From positions 1 to 13,218 of the forward strand of contig CAAGIW010000030.1 of NCBI GenBank assembly GCA_900770025.1: a stretch of 13,218 bases of DNA. Reading direction: 5' to 3'. The notes below the pieces were generated by a model. The model saw only the letters and a list, made by a program, of their open reading frames with translations, searched no databases and was not told where the DNA came from. How positions within the stretch are numbered: position 1 is the first letter of the stretch; each line of letters starts with the position of its first letter. A program made the position numbers and the translations under genes. Source of the DNA: an uncultured Prevotella sp. (lineage in GTDB: Bacteria; Bacteroidota; Bacteroidia; Bacteroidales; Bacteroidaceae). Positions 1 through 6,802 of this stretch are shown here, piece after piece.

Positions 1-1662
1 AATCCCAACCGCAACATGACCATCGGCGGCGAGGCCGGTTGGAACGGGAACTGGGGAGCAGACGGCAAGACCGACAAGGAATATGGCAACCGCGGCGAGA
101 GATACCTGGCCACCGTAGCCTATTTGGACGGAGCCGACCAACTGCCCAGTGCCGTGATGTGCCGCGGCTACTATACCTATGCCTTCCTGTGGGCAGTGGA
201 TTACAGGGATGGCAAGCTGAAAACCAAGTGGCTGCACAACTCCAAGAGCAAGACACAATATGAAGTGACCGATGCCGAGGGCAACAAGAAGACATACGCA
301 GGAAAGTTAGGTACCGGCAAATCGACCGGCAGCAGGACTGCCTATGCCAACGGCAACCACAACCTGTCGTGTGCCGACGTGGATGGTGACGGCTGCGACG
401 AGATAATATGGGGTGCCTGCGCTATCGACAACGACGGTACGCTGATGTACTCCACCGGCTACGGACACGGCGATGCCATGCACTTGGGAAGCCACGTGCC
501 CGGGCGCAAAGGACTACAGGTGTTCACCGTGCACGAGGAAAGTCCCTATGGTTGGGACCTGCACGATGCTGCCACGGGCGAGATACTGCTCAGCTCTACC
601 GGCGACTCGGACAACGGGCGCGGCATCTGCGGCAAGTTTGACAAGGATATCCGCGAGAGCGTTTTCATGTCGAGCAACAACCGTCAGCCCCGCAGTTGCG
701 ACACGGGCAAGGAGGTGAGCACAGCCAGCACGTCGCTCAACTTCCGTCTGTACTGGGACGACGACCTGAGCGAAGAACTCTTTGACGGCGGAAAGATAGA
801 CAAACTGAGCGGCAAAAAAGTCAACAGAATCTACTTGGCAGGCAAGAACCTGTATGACTATGGCAGTTCGAGCACCTGCAACAGCACCAAGCAAACCCCC
901 TGTCTGTCGGCAGACATCTTAGGAGACTGGCGCGAAGAGGTGATTCTGTGGGACAGTTCTGACCCCTCGAAGATTAACATCTTCACCACCCTGACCGAAA
1001 CAAAGTATCGTATGCCTACCCTGATGCACGACCACACCTATCGCATGGCCATCACGTGGCAGAACTCGGCCTACAACCAGCCGCCCCACTTGGGCTACTA
1101 CCTGCCCGATGCCATGCTGCCCTCACTGCAAAGGGAGAAAGAGGTGATGGTGGCTGTGGGCGACTCTATCTACTTCACCGGCGACGTGAAGTATGCCAAG
1201 TTGGTGAGCATCCTCAGCAGCTTTGCCCCCGACGGTACCAAGAAGGCCGTGGGCTACGTGGAGGGCTTCAGCAAGGACATCAGTTCATTGACCAAAGTAT
1301 CGTTCAAGGGTAAACCCTCCCAGGCAGGAGACTACATCTTTGCCTACAAATATACAGGCAAGGGCGGCGAGGCTGTCAACGACACCATCATAGTACATGC
1401 CATGGACCCCACAGCCATCGAGTGCGTGACAGAGGCCACTGCAGAGGACTGGGCCAGCATACAAGGCAACAGCGTGGTGCTGACGGGCAAGGGAATGACC
1501 ACCGTGCAACTGTATGACATGGCCGGACGCACCGTGATGAGCCGCACCGTGAACGCCGCACAGCAGCACAGCATCACTCTGCCTATGAAGGAGGGTGAGA
1601 ACTATATCCTTCGCTTGAAGAACGGAGACAAGGAGATGGTGAGGAAGACAGGCATCAGATAG
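1..1662 (+). CDS. Rhamnogalacturonan lyase, PL11 family, secreted by T9SS (5' end missing)
   Basis: The frame is open from base 1, so the N-terminus lies outside the window; 553 residues are visible. The sequence matches the PL11 beta-propeller lyases (YesW/YesX type), which cleave the rhamnose-galacturonate backbone of pectin rhamnogalacturonan I by beta-elimination. Counting from the Met at base 16, family landmarks are YLATVAYLDG (30-39), the RGYYT stretch (50-54), GNHNLSCADVDGDG (113-126, a calcium-binding type loop), GHGDAMHLG (150-158), ILGDWREEVI (301-310) and AYNQPPHLGYYL (352-363). After the propeller comes an Ig-like stretch (about 375-462). The last 65 residues, with VQLYDMAGRTV and a GENYILRL...VRKTGIR ending, look like a type IX secretion sorting domain, so the enzyme is probably exported and surface-attached. 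The missing part should hold the signal peptide and first propeller blades. No SusC/SusD pair is visible beside it. The family call is firm; exact substrate is inferred. Confidence 0.93.
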   Translation, partial: NPNRNMTIGGEAGWNGNWGADGKTDKEYGNRGERYLATVAYLDGADQLPSAVMCRGYYTYAFLWAVDYRDGKLKTKWLHNSKSKTQYEVTDAEGNKKTYAGKLGTGKSTGSRTAYANGNHNLSCADVDGDGCDEIIWGACAIDNDGTLMYSTGYGHGDAMHLGSHVPGRKGLQVFTVHEESPYGWDLHDAATGEILLSSTGDSDNGRGICGKFDKDIRESVFMSSNNRQPRSCDTGKEVSTASTSLNFRLYWDDDLSEELFDGGKIDKLSGKKVNRIYLAGKNLYDYGSSSTCNSTKQTPCLSADILGDWREEVILWDSSDPSKINIFTTLTETKYRMPTLMHDHTYRMAITWQNSAYNQPPHLGYYLPDAMLPSLQREKEVMVAVGDSIYFTGDVKYAKLVSILSSFAPDGTKKAVGYVEGFSKDISSLTKVSFKGKPSQAGDYIFAYKYTGKGGEAVNDTIIVHAMDPTAIECVTEATAEDWASIQGNSVVLTGKGMTTVQLYDMAGRTVMSRTVNAAQQHSITLPMKEGENYILRLKNGDKEMVRKTGIR

Positions 1663-1685
1663 GCTTGTCTATCCGAAACAATAGA

Positions 1686-1724
1686 AAAATACGGTACGCT
1701 CACCATTTGAGCGTACCGTATTTT
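1686..1724. terminator. Bidirectional terminator hairpin between PL11 and BASS genes
   Basis: A perfect 17-bp stem (1686-1702 with 1708-1724) encloses a 5-base loop, CCATT. The arms start with AAAA and end with TTTT, so either transcript ends in a U-rich run. It sits 23 bases after the lyase stop codon. The stop codon and last eight codons of the convergent permease gene lie inside it. Confidence 0.88.
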
Positions 1725-2659
1725 CTTTTATACCAAAGTTGCCAGGCATTGACCACGTTCTGCCACAACACATAGGCACCGGGCGCCACAGCAGCCAACG
1801 GATTGAGGAAGGTGATGGTGAGCCAAATGCCCACGATGGTGTTTTTCTGTCCCAATGCCTGTCCGGCACTGATAGAGTCGTCGTAGCAATAGCCCACGCC
1901 CTTGCCTATGGAGAAGAGCAACAAGCACACACCCAAAGGCAGCATCAGCAGCAGGGAGAGCACCCACCCCGACACCTCGGCATGAAGAATGTTGCGCACG
2001 GTAAGACCGGTGACAATGGCAAGATTGAAGCACCACATATAGAAAGCCAAATCCTTGATGCCCGTAATCCACGCCACAAAACGGGGAAACAGCCTGCGGC
2101 ACACCAAGGCAAGCGCCAAGGGCACCACCAACACCGTGGTGACATTGCGCAGCACCATGAGAGAAGCGGTGAGGAAACCCACATCGGCACTCCGCTCCAC
2201 CATGGGGAAGAACAGGGGAATGATGATGCTGGTGACCACATTGGCAATGATGGTGTAGATGGTGAGGGAGGCTATGCTGCCGCCTAACTTCTCGGTGATC
2301 ACGGGGGCAGCGGCTGCCGTGGGACAGATTACACAGATGAACACGCCCTCAAGCACCAACTTCACGGAAGCATCCTCGGTGAGCGAGATGAGCCAAACCA
2401 CCAGTGCCGACAGGCAGACGCGGATGAGTTGCAGCCAGAAATGCCACATGCGGGGGCGCAAATCGTGCAACTGTATCTTGCAGAAGGTGACAAACAACAG
2501 GGAAAAGAGCACTACAGGCAACATGCTTGTGAGTACAGGTTCACACACTTCGCCCATCGGAGCCAGCACAGGGACGTAGGCGAACATCAGATAAATCACG
2601 GTGCCAACCAGCAAAGAGCACGGCAGCGACCATTGCTTCAGGAAATCCAAGATTCGCAT
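1700..2659 (-). CDS. Bile acid:sodium symporter (BASS) family permease
   Basis: A 319-residue, very hydrophobic inner-membrane protein with about nine or ten predicted helices. Two motifs are typical of the BASS/SBF fold: CPTAAAAPVITEKLGG (112-127) and GQALGQKNTIVGIW (266-279), which correspond to the crossover helices that bind sodium and substrate. Members carry bile acids, keto acids or other organic anions with sodium; the substrate here cannot be told. I start at the ATG at 2659, giving MRILDFLKQW. The frame stays open to 2755, but that extension is charged, low in hydrophobicity and runs through the promoter region of the divergent gene, so it is unlikely. A TAATTTTG box lies only nine bases before this ATG, so the mRNA may be nearly leaderless. 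The 3' end is convergent with the PL11 gene and lies within the shared terminator. Confidence 0.87.
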   Translation of the reverse strand: MRILDFLKQWSLPCSLLVGTVIYLMFAYVPVLAPMGEVCEPVLTSMLPVVLFSLLFVTFCKIQLHDLRPRMWHFWLQLIRVCLSALVVWLISLTEDASVKLVLEGVFICVICPTAAAAPVITEKLGGSIASLTIYTIIANVVTSIIIPLFFPMVERSADVGFLTASLMVLRNVTTVLVVPLALALVCRRLFPRFVAWITGIKDLAFYMWCFNLAIVTGLTVRNILHAEVSGWVLSLLLMLPLGVCLLLFSIGKGVGYCYDDSISAGQALGQKNTIVGIWLTITFLNPLAAVAPGAYVLWQNVVNAWQLWYKRKYGTLKW

Positions 2660-2667
2660 AACGGCTG

Positions 2668-2675
2668 CAAAATTA
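2668..2675 (-). promoter_or_regulatory. Candidate -7 box of the BASS gene
   Basis: On the minus strand the sequence reads TAATTTTG, matching the Bacteroidetes -7 consensus TANNTTTG. No TTTG is seen 19 bases upstream (GATT is there instead), so the -33 box is weak. Transcription would start close to the ATG at 2659. Confidence 0.45.
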
Positions 2676-2717
2676 CGGATTATTGATGAATACGAATCGT
2701 TATTTCCATTTTTTTTG

Positions 2718-2725
2718 TAACTTCG
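2718..2725 (+). promoter_or_regulatory. Candidate -7 box of the TonB receptor gene
   Basis: TAACTTCG differs at one position from TANNTTTG and follows a T-run. No clear -33 TTTG is present. Transcription would start near 2731, leaving a leader of about 35 bases before the ATG at 2766. Confidence 0.4.
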
Positions 2726-2730
2726 CCGCC

Positions 2731-2748
2731 GTTTTGCGTGTGCAAAAC
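2731..2748 (+). repeat. Perfect inverted repeat in the TonB receptor leader
   Basis: GTTTTGC (2731-2737) and GCAAAAC (2742-2748) pair perfectly around the four bases GTGT. It lies just after the candidate -7 box and 17 bases before the ATG. It could be an operator or a hairpin at the 5' end of the mRNA. Confidence 0.6.
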
Positions 2749-2765
2749 CTAACATTATTTATTTT

Positions 2766-4838
2766 ATGAAGTACAACAACTTTTCAAACAGGCGCACGCC
2801 GTTTGTGTTCAAACGCTTTGGACGCAAGGGGTATTCGCTCTTCAACTGTTTGGGAAAAGAGGTGATTGTGGGTACACTGAGCGTGGCCACCCTGACCTAT
2901 GCCAAGGCAGAGGGTGTGGCCGTGGAGCCCATACGCACAGACACTATCTCTACCGAAACAGACAAAGAGCTGATGCTTGAAGAGGTGAGCATCACCGGTT
3001 CAAGGGCGCCGCTGGCAAAAAGCCAGGCTGCGAGAATGGTTACTGTACTGGAGAAGAGCGACATTCAAGCGGCTCCGGTACAAAGTGTGAACGACCTGCT
3101 CAAGTATGTTGCAGGAGTGGATGTGAGACAGCGAGGGCCCATTGGCGCGCAGACAGACGTGAGCATCCGCGGAGGCAACTACGAGCAAGTGACTATCCTG
3201 CTCAACGGCATCAACATCTGCGACCCGCAGACGGGACACAACGCCTTTGACTTCCCCGTGGACATCAGCGAAATTGAACGTATCGAGGTATTGGAAGGAG
3301 CCGCAGGAAGGGTGTTTGGCACCTCTTCACTCACCGGTGCCATCAACATCGTAACCTCCCTACCCCACACCACCAGCGCCGACGTGCATGTAGAGGGCGG
3401 AAGTTTTGGCTACACCTCGGCAGGAGCACGTGCCAATCTGACTACGGGCAAGTGGAACAACCAAGTATCGGCAGGCTATACCCGCAGCGACGGATACAGC
3501 CGAAGCAAGGAGAATGCGCTGAATGCCGACTATGAAAGAGTGAAAGCCTTTTACCAAGGCATGTTCCACACCAATGCACTGAAGCTGAGATGGCACGCCG
3601 GAGTGAGCAGCAAGGACTATGGCTCGAACACCTTCTACGGAGTGAAATGGGACGAACAGTTTGAACATACCCTGAAGACCTATACCGCCCTGCAGGGAGA
3701 AATGGCGTATGGAGGCCTGCATATCCGGCCCGCCATCTATTGGAATCACCACGAAGACAGGTTTGAATTGTATCGTGATCGTCCGGAGAAATCACCGTTC
3801 AACTACCACCGCAGTGAGGTGTATGGCGCCAGTCTGAACACCTATTTCGACTGGTGGGCAGGACGCACTGCCGTTGGCGGAGAACTGAGACGGGAAGAAC
3901 TGAAGAGCACCACCTTGGGAGAACCATTGGACAAGCCTCACCATATCAACGGCACCGACCGCTATTATCTGTATGGCATCAACCGCACACAGATAAACTG
4001 GATGATAGAGCACAACATCGTGCTGAAACGGCTGACCCTTTCTGCCGGCATCGTGGCTGCCAAGAACACGTGGAGCAACGGCCCGATGAAGATATATCCC
4101 GGAGTGGATGTGAGCTATCGACTGTCGCCGCAATGGAACATCTATGTCTCATGGAACAACTCGCTGCGCGTACCCTCTGCCACCGAACTGTACTACTCTG
4201 TGGGAGGCCATAAGGCAGACAAGTACCTGAAGGCTGAAGAACTGCAGAGCACAGAGGGAGGAATCAAGTACGAGGGCAACGTGGTGAAGGCTTCAGCCAA
4301 CATGTATTACCACCATGGCAAGAACATGATTGACTGGATAAGAAAGGTGGAGGATGGTCCTGACGCCCCCTGGCAGTCGGTGAACTTCACCAAACTGAAT
4401 ACACTTGGCGTGCAGGTCAAGGCAGAAGTGGCTCTGCAACGGCTATGGTGCCAACAACACATATTGCGACAGTTGAGCGTGGCCTATAACTACATTGACC
4501 AGGATAAGGACAACACTGCTGGCATTGAGAGCAAGTATGTATTAGAATACCTGCGTCATAAAGTGGTGGCATCGCTACGCACCAATCCATGGAAGAGCCT
4601 CTATTTGGACGTGGACTACCGCTTTCAGGAGCGCACGGGCACCTATACTGACATCAACGGCACTACCTGCCACTATGCTCCATACAGTGTGGTGGACGCA
4701 CGGATGGAGTGGAAGGCACCCAACTACAGCATCTATGCAGAGGTGAACAACCTGTTTGACAAGGCATACGTGGACTATGGCAACGTGGCACAGCCCGGCA
4801 CTTGGCTGATAGCAGGACTGCGGCTGCATCTGAAATGA
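2766..4838 (+). CDS. TonB-dependent outer-membrane receptor, BtuB-like
   Basis: A 690-residue outer-membrane receptor that imports a scarce ligand using energy from TonB-ExbBD. The leader is unusually long: about 30 polar and basic residues, then a hydrophobic stretch (VIVGTLSVATLTYAKA, 33-48) with likely cleavage after AKA. LEEVSITG (71-78) is the probable TonB box. The plug domain (about 85-197) shows QSVNDLLKYVAGVDVRQRG, the SIRGG loop, ILLNGI and ERIEVLEGAAGRVFGTSSL...GAINIVT. The rest is a 22-strand-type barrel, ending in LIAGLRLHLK instead of the usual aromatic residue. There is no carboxypeptidase-like N-terminal domain and no SusD partner, which argues against a glycan SusC. The plug and long leader resemble Bacteroidetes cobalamin-type (BtuB/COG4206) receptors, so vitamin B12 is the best guess. 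That is inference: no cobalamin riboswitch fits in the short leader and no cobalamin genes adjoin. A siderophore or another ligand is possible. Confidence 0.88.
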   Translation: MKYNNFSNRRTPFVFKRFGRKGYSLFNCLGKEVIVGTLSVATLTYAKAEGVAVEPIRTDTISTETDKELMLEEVSITGSRAPLAKSQAARMVTVLEKSDIQAAPVQSVNDLLKYVAGVDVRQRGPIGAQTDVSIRGGNYEQVTILLNGINICDPQTGHNAFDFPVDISEIERIEVLEGAAGRVFGTSSLTGAINIVTSLPHTTSADVHVEGGSFGYTSAGARANLTTGKWNNQVSAGYTRSDGYSRSKENALNADYERVKAFYQGMFHTNALKLRWHAGVSSKDYGSNTFYGVKWDEQFEHTLKTYTALQGEMAYGGLHIRPAIYWNHHEDRFELYRDRPEKSPFNYHRSEVYGASLNTYFDWWAGRTAVGGELRREELKSTTLGEPLDKPHHINGTDRYYLYGINRTQINWMIEHNIVLKRLTLSAGIVAAKNTWSNGPMKIYPGVDVSYRLSPQWNIYVSWNNSLRVPSATELYYSVGGHKADKYLKAEELQSTEGGIKYEGNVVKASANMYYHHGKNMIDWIRKVEDGPDAPWQSVNFTKLNTLGVQVKAEVALQRLWCQQHILRQLSVAYNYIDQDKDNTAGIESKYVLEYLRHKVVASLRTNPWKSLYLDVDYRFQERTGTYTDINGTTCHYAPYSVVDARMEWKAPNYSIYAEVNNLFDKAYVDYGNVAQPGTWLIAGLRLHLK

Positions 4839-4865
4839 AGCACAGAAACACTACACGACAGAATA

Positions 4866-4899
4866 ATAAAGGGGTGACACTTGCGTGTCACCCCTTTAT
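4866..4899. terminator. Bidirectional terminator between TonB receptor and dnaA
   Basis: A perfect 15-bp stem (4866-4880 with 4885-4899) closes a TTGC loop. The core GGGGTGACAC is flanked by A/T runs on both sides, so it can end transcripts from either direction. It lies 27 bases after the receptor stop and 54 bases beyond the dnaA stop. Confidence 0.88.
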
Positions 4900-4953
4900 A
4901 AACCCTGTAATTTAAGTTGTTTGAAGATTGTATAAGGATGATAAGATTATGTT

Positions 4954-6384
4954 TCACTTTCCAGAACCCTTCACATCGCCCTTCAATTTGAAAGAGGTCT
5001 CGATGCTACTGAGCTCGGCTTCAAAAGCCTTGTCCACCTTCAAGCGCTGCTCTACGGCCGAACAGCTATGGATAACCGTGCTGTGATCGCGATTACCGAT
5101 GAGCTGACCGATGCGCGAAGCCGGCATTTTGGTATATTTTTGGGCAAAATACATGGACACCTGACGCACTAATACATAGTCACGTTTGCGGCTGCGGCTG
5201 AACACATGCTGCTGTGTCACATTGAAGTGCTGGCACACCTTCTCCAATATATCATCCACAGTGAGCGGCTTTTCGTCTATTTTCACCGCACGCTTGATAA
5301 CCCTCTCCGCCAAACGCATATCCACATGGCAGTTGTACACCACGGAATAGGCGAGCAGGGAATTGATCACTCCCTCTAAATCGCGCACACTGCCGTTGGC
5401 CGTCTCTGCGATATACTGTATCACGTCGGCAGGAATCTTCAGGCCATCGCGACGGCACTTCGACTGCAACACATCCACACACAACTGGATGTTGGGCTTC
5501 TCCAACTCTGCGATAAGTCCACAACTGAAGCGTGTAAGCAAGCGATCTTTCATGCCTTTCAGATCCACTGGAGGACGATCACTCGCCAAGATAATCTGCT
5601 TGGAATTGCGGAACAGATGATTGAATATATGGAAAAAAGTGTCCAAAGTGCCCGGAGCAGTGGCCCACTCCTGAATATCATCCACGATAAGCACATCTAT
5701 GGACTGGTAAAAATTGATGAAGTCGTTGATGATGTTTCGCCTCACTGCATCGGTATATTGTACCTGAAAGAGGCGGGCACTGACATAAAGCACACGCTTT
5801 TGTGGGTACATTTCCTTACACTTCACACCAATGGCATTGATGAGATGCGTCTTTCCACACCCCGAAGGTCCAAAAATAAAGAATGGATTGAAGGTGGATT
5901 TGCCTGGATGCTCGGCAATGGACAAGCCCACAGTGCGCGGCAGTTTGTTACTGTTTCCCTCTATGAAGTTCTGGAAAGTCTTATAAACATCCAGTTGGGG
6001 ATTAAGATTCTGAGGCGTGGCCGCATCGAGTACAGAGGGAGCTTTGTTGCCCTTCACAGTGGGCTTGGGAGCCTCAATATTCACAGGTTCGGCACTTTCC
6101 AACTCCTGTGTAAGGTTGTGTGCCTGATCCACCACAACCCTGTACTTGAGCTTGACACCCTGACCAAAGCAACGGATGAGCGTCTTACTGAGCAGAGACA
6201 CATAATACTGCTCCAAATATTCACAGACATAAGGACTGGGCACACGCAGCACAAGCGTTCTCGTTGCGTCCGAGAACGACTCGAAGCCGATGGGCTCGAA
6301 CCATGTTCTGTATTGTTGCTCGGTGACATTGTCCTTGATAATGGCGAGACAATTTGCCCAGAGCATCTGGTACTTGTTTTGCAT
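4954..6384 (-). CDS. dnaA: Chromosomal replication initiator protein DnaA
   Basis: A full-length DnaA of 476 residues, the AAA+ ATPase that binds DnaA boxes and melts oriC. Domain I is residues 1-85 (LWANCLAIIKDNVTEQQYRTWFEPI region). A variable linker, about 90-130, follows. The ATPase core has Walker A GPSGCGKTH (172-180), Walker B LIVDDIQ (232-238), sensor 1 LASDRPP (266-272), the arginine finger R285 in LLTRF, and sensor 2 R334 in GSVRDLEG. The C-terminal helix-turn-helix carries the DnaA signature IGNRDHSTVIHS (429-440). After Walker B the usual lysine/TQ-rich stretch is replaced by EWATAPGTLDT, a mild departure from the family. The gene stands alone with its own promoter; dnaN is not next to it. 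The start at 6384 gives the normal domain I beginning. Confidence 0.97.
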   Translation of the reverse strand: MQNKYQMLWANCLAIIKDNVTEQQYRTWFEPIGFESFSDATRTLVLRVPSPYVCEYLEQYYVSLLSKTLIRCFGQGVKLKYRVVVDQAHNLTQELESAEPVNIEAPKPTVKGNKAPSVLDAATPQNLNPQLDVYKTFQNFIEGNSNKLPRTVGLSIAEHPGKSTFNPFFIFGPSGCGKTHLINAIGVKCKEMYPQKRVLYVSARLFQVQYTDAVRRNIINDFINFYQSIDVLIVDDIQEWATAPGTLDTFFHIFNHLFRNSKQIILASDRPPVDLKGMKDRLLTRFSCGLIAELEKPNIQLCVDVLQSKCRRDGLKIPADVIQYIAETANGSVRDLEGVINSLLAYSVVYNCHVDMRLAERVIKRAVKIDEKPLTVDDILEKVCQHFNVTQQHVFSRSRKRDYVLVRQVSMYFAQKYTKMPASRIGQLIGNRDHSTVIHSCSAVEQRLKVDKAFEAELSSIETSFKLKGDVKGSGK

Positions 6385-6437
6385 TTGGCAGTTAAATTAT
6401 GTGTCGGTGCAGTATATCGGAGCACCTTGTCACGTTC

Positions 6438-6465
6438 TTAAATCAGGTTACTTAATTCAGGTTAG
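6438..6465 (+). repeat. 14-nt tandem repeat in the dnaA leader
   Basis: Two adjacent 14-base units, TTAAATCAGGTTAC and TTAATTCAGGTTAG, differ at two positions. They lie between the predicted dnaA start site and its ATG, 54 bases upstream of the coding region. The arrangement suggests paired binding sites for a regulator or an RNA leader element. Confidence 0.6.
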
Positions 6466-6489
6466 GCTATATGAATTGAAATGCGTTTG

Positions 6490-6520
6490 CAAATTTCGCC
6501 TTTTTTTTTGAATTGGCAAA
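6490..6520 (-). promoter_or_regulatory. Probable dnaA promoter
   Basis: On the minus strand a -33 TTTG (6517-6520) is followed after exactly 19 bases by GAAATTTG (6490-6497), one mismatch from TANNTTTG. Transcription would begin near 6482, giving a leader of about 100 bases that contains the 14-nt tandem repeat. Confidence 0.6.
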
Positions 6521-6521
6521 A

Positions 6522-6660
6522 TCCTCCAAAACCATCATCTACATTTAAAATTCTATAAGTGTCTAATTCTTCGCCAATTACATCTTCATCCTTTTGCAAT
6601 ATCCATGAAACACCTATTGTATATTTCAAAGGTTTTGATTATCAATCGTTTAAAAAGAAG
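6522..6660. other. AT-rich non-coding stretch upstream of dnaA
   Basis: This is the middle part of the 418-base gap between dnaA and the MCE gene. I see no credible gene, RNA gene, or cluster of DnaA boxes here. A short frame beginning with GTG at 6559 has no supporting features. Confidence 0.5.
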
Positions 6661-6698
6661 ACTCCGTACTTGCCCACCAAGGTGCGCCATGTACGGAG
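6651..6698 (-). terminator. Probable terminator of the amidase-MCE operon
   Basis: CTCCGTAC (6662-6669) pairs perfectly with GTACGGAG (6691-6698). Inside, a shorter imperfect stem (GC and CAC/GTG pairs) closes on a CAAG loop. Read on the minus strand, the hairpin is followed by TCTTCTTTTT, a U-rich tail; on the plus strand there is no such tail. It lies about 100 bases beyond the MCE gene stop. A structured small RNA is an alternative. Confidence 0.55.
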
Positions 6699-6802
6699 AA
6701 TACTATTAAAAGCCGTTATTCAGAGTTGTTTACAATCTTTTCAAATCCTCTCGGTAATATTTTGATAATTTATACAAATTCTAAATAAACACGCTTTATT
6801 CC

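Noticed and set aside
2660..2755. N-terminal extension of the BASS permease to 2755
   Set aside because: The added 32 residues are charged, lack family similarity and overlap the candidate promoters of both divergent genes.
2676..2765. Cobalamin riboswitch upstream of the TonB receptor
   Set aside because: The whole leader is at most a few dozen bases after the promoter, far too short for a roughly 200-base cobalamin riboswitch, and no B12-box-like sequence is seen.
1..4838. Polysaccharide utilisation locus built from the PL11 lyase, permease and TonB receptor
   Set aside because: The receptor lacks a SusD partner and SusC features, the permease is divergent from the receptor and convergent with the lyase, and no hybrid two-component or ECF regulator is present.
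5617..6441. 274-codon plus-strand frame opposite dnaA
   Set aside because: An antisense shadow of dnaA that ends in its leader; no recognisable domain or promoter.
6559..6765. 68-codon plus-strand frame in the dnaA-MCE gap
   Set aside because: It starts with GTG, has no promoter, shows low-complexity AT-rich composition, and runs through the probable terminator hairpin.
6385..6802. Possible oriC beside dnaA
   Set aside because: The gap is AT-rich, but I find no perfect TTATCCACA box in it and no cluster of near matches. Near matches exist inside dnaA and the MCE gene (for example near 5250, 5318 and 6994), but they are scattered and consistent with codon use.
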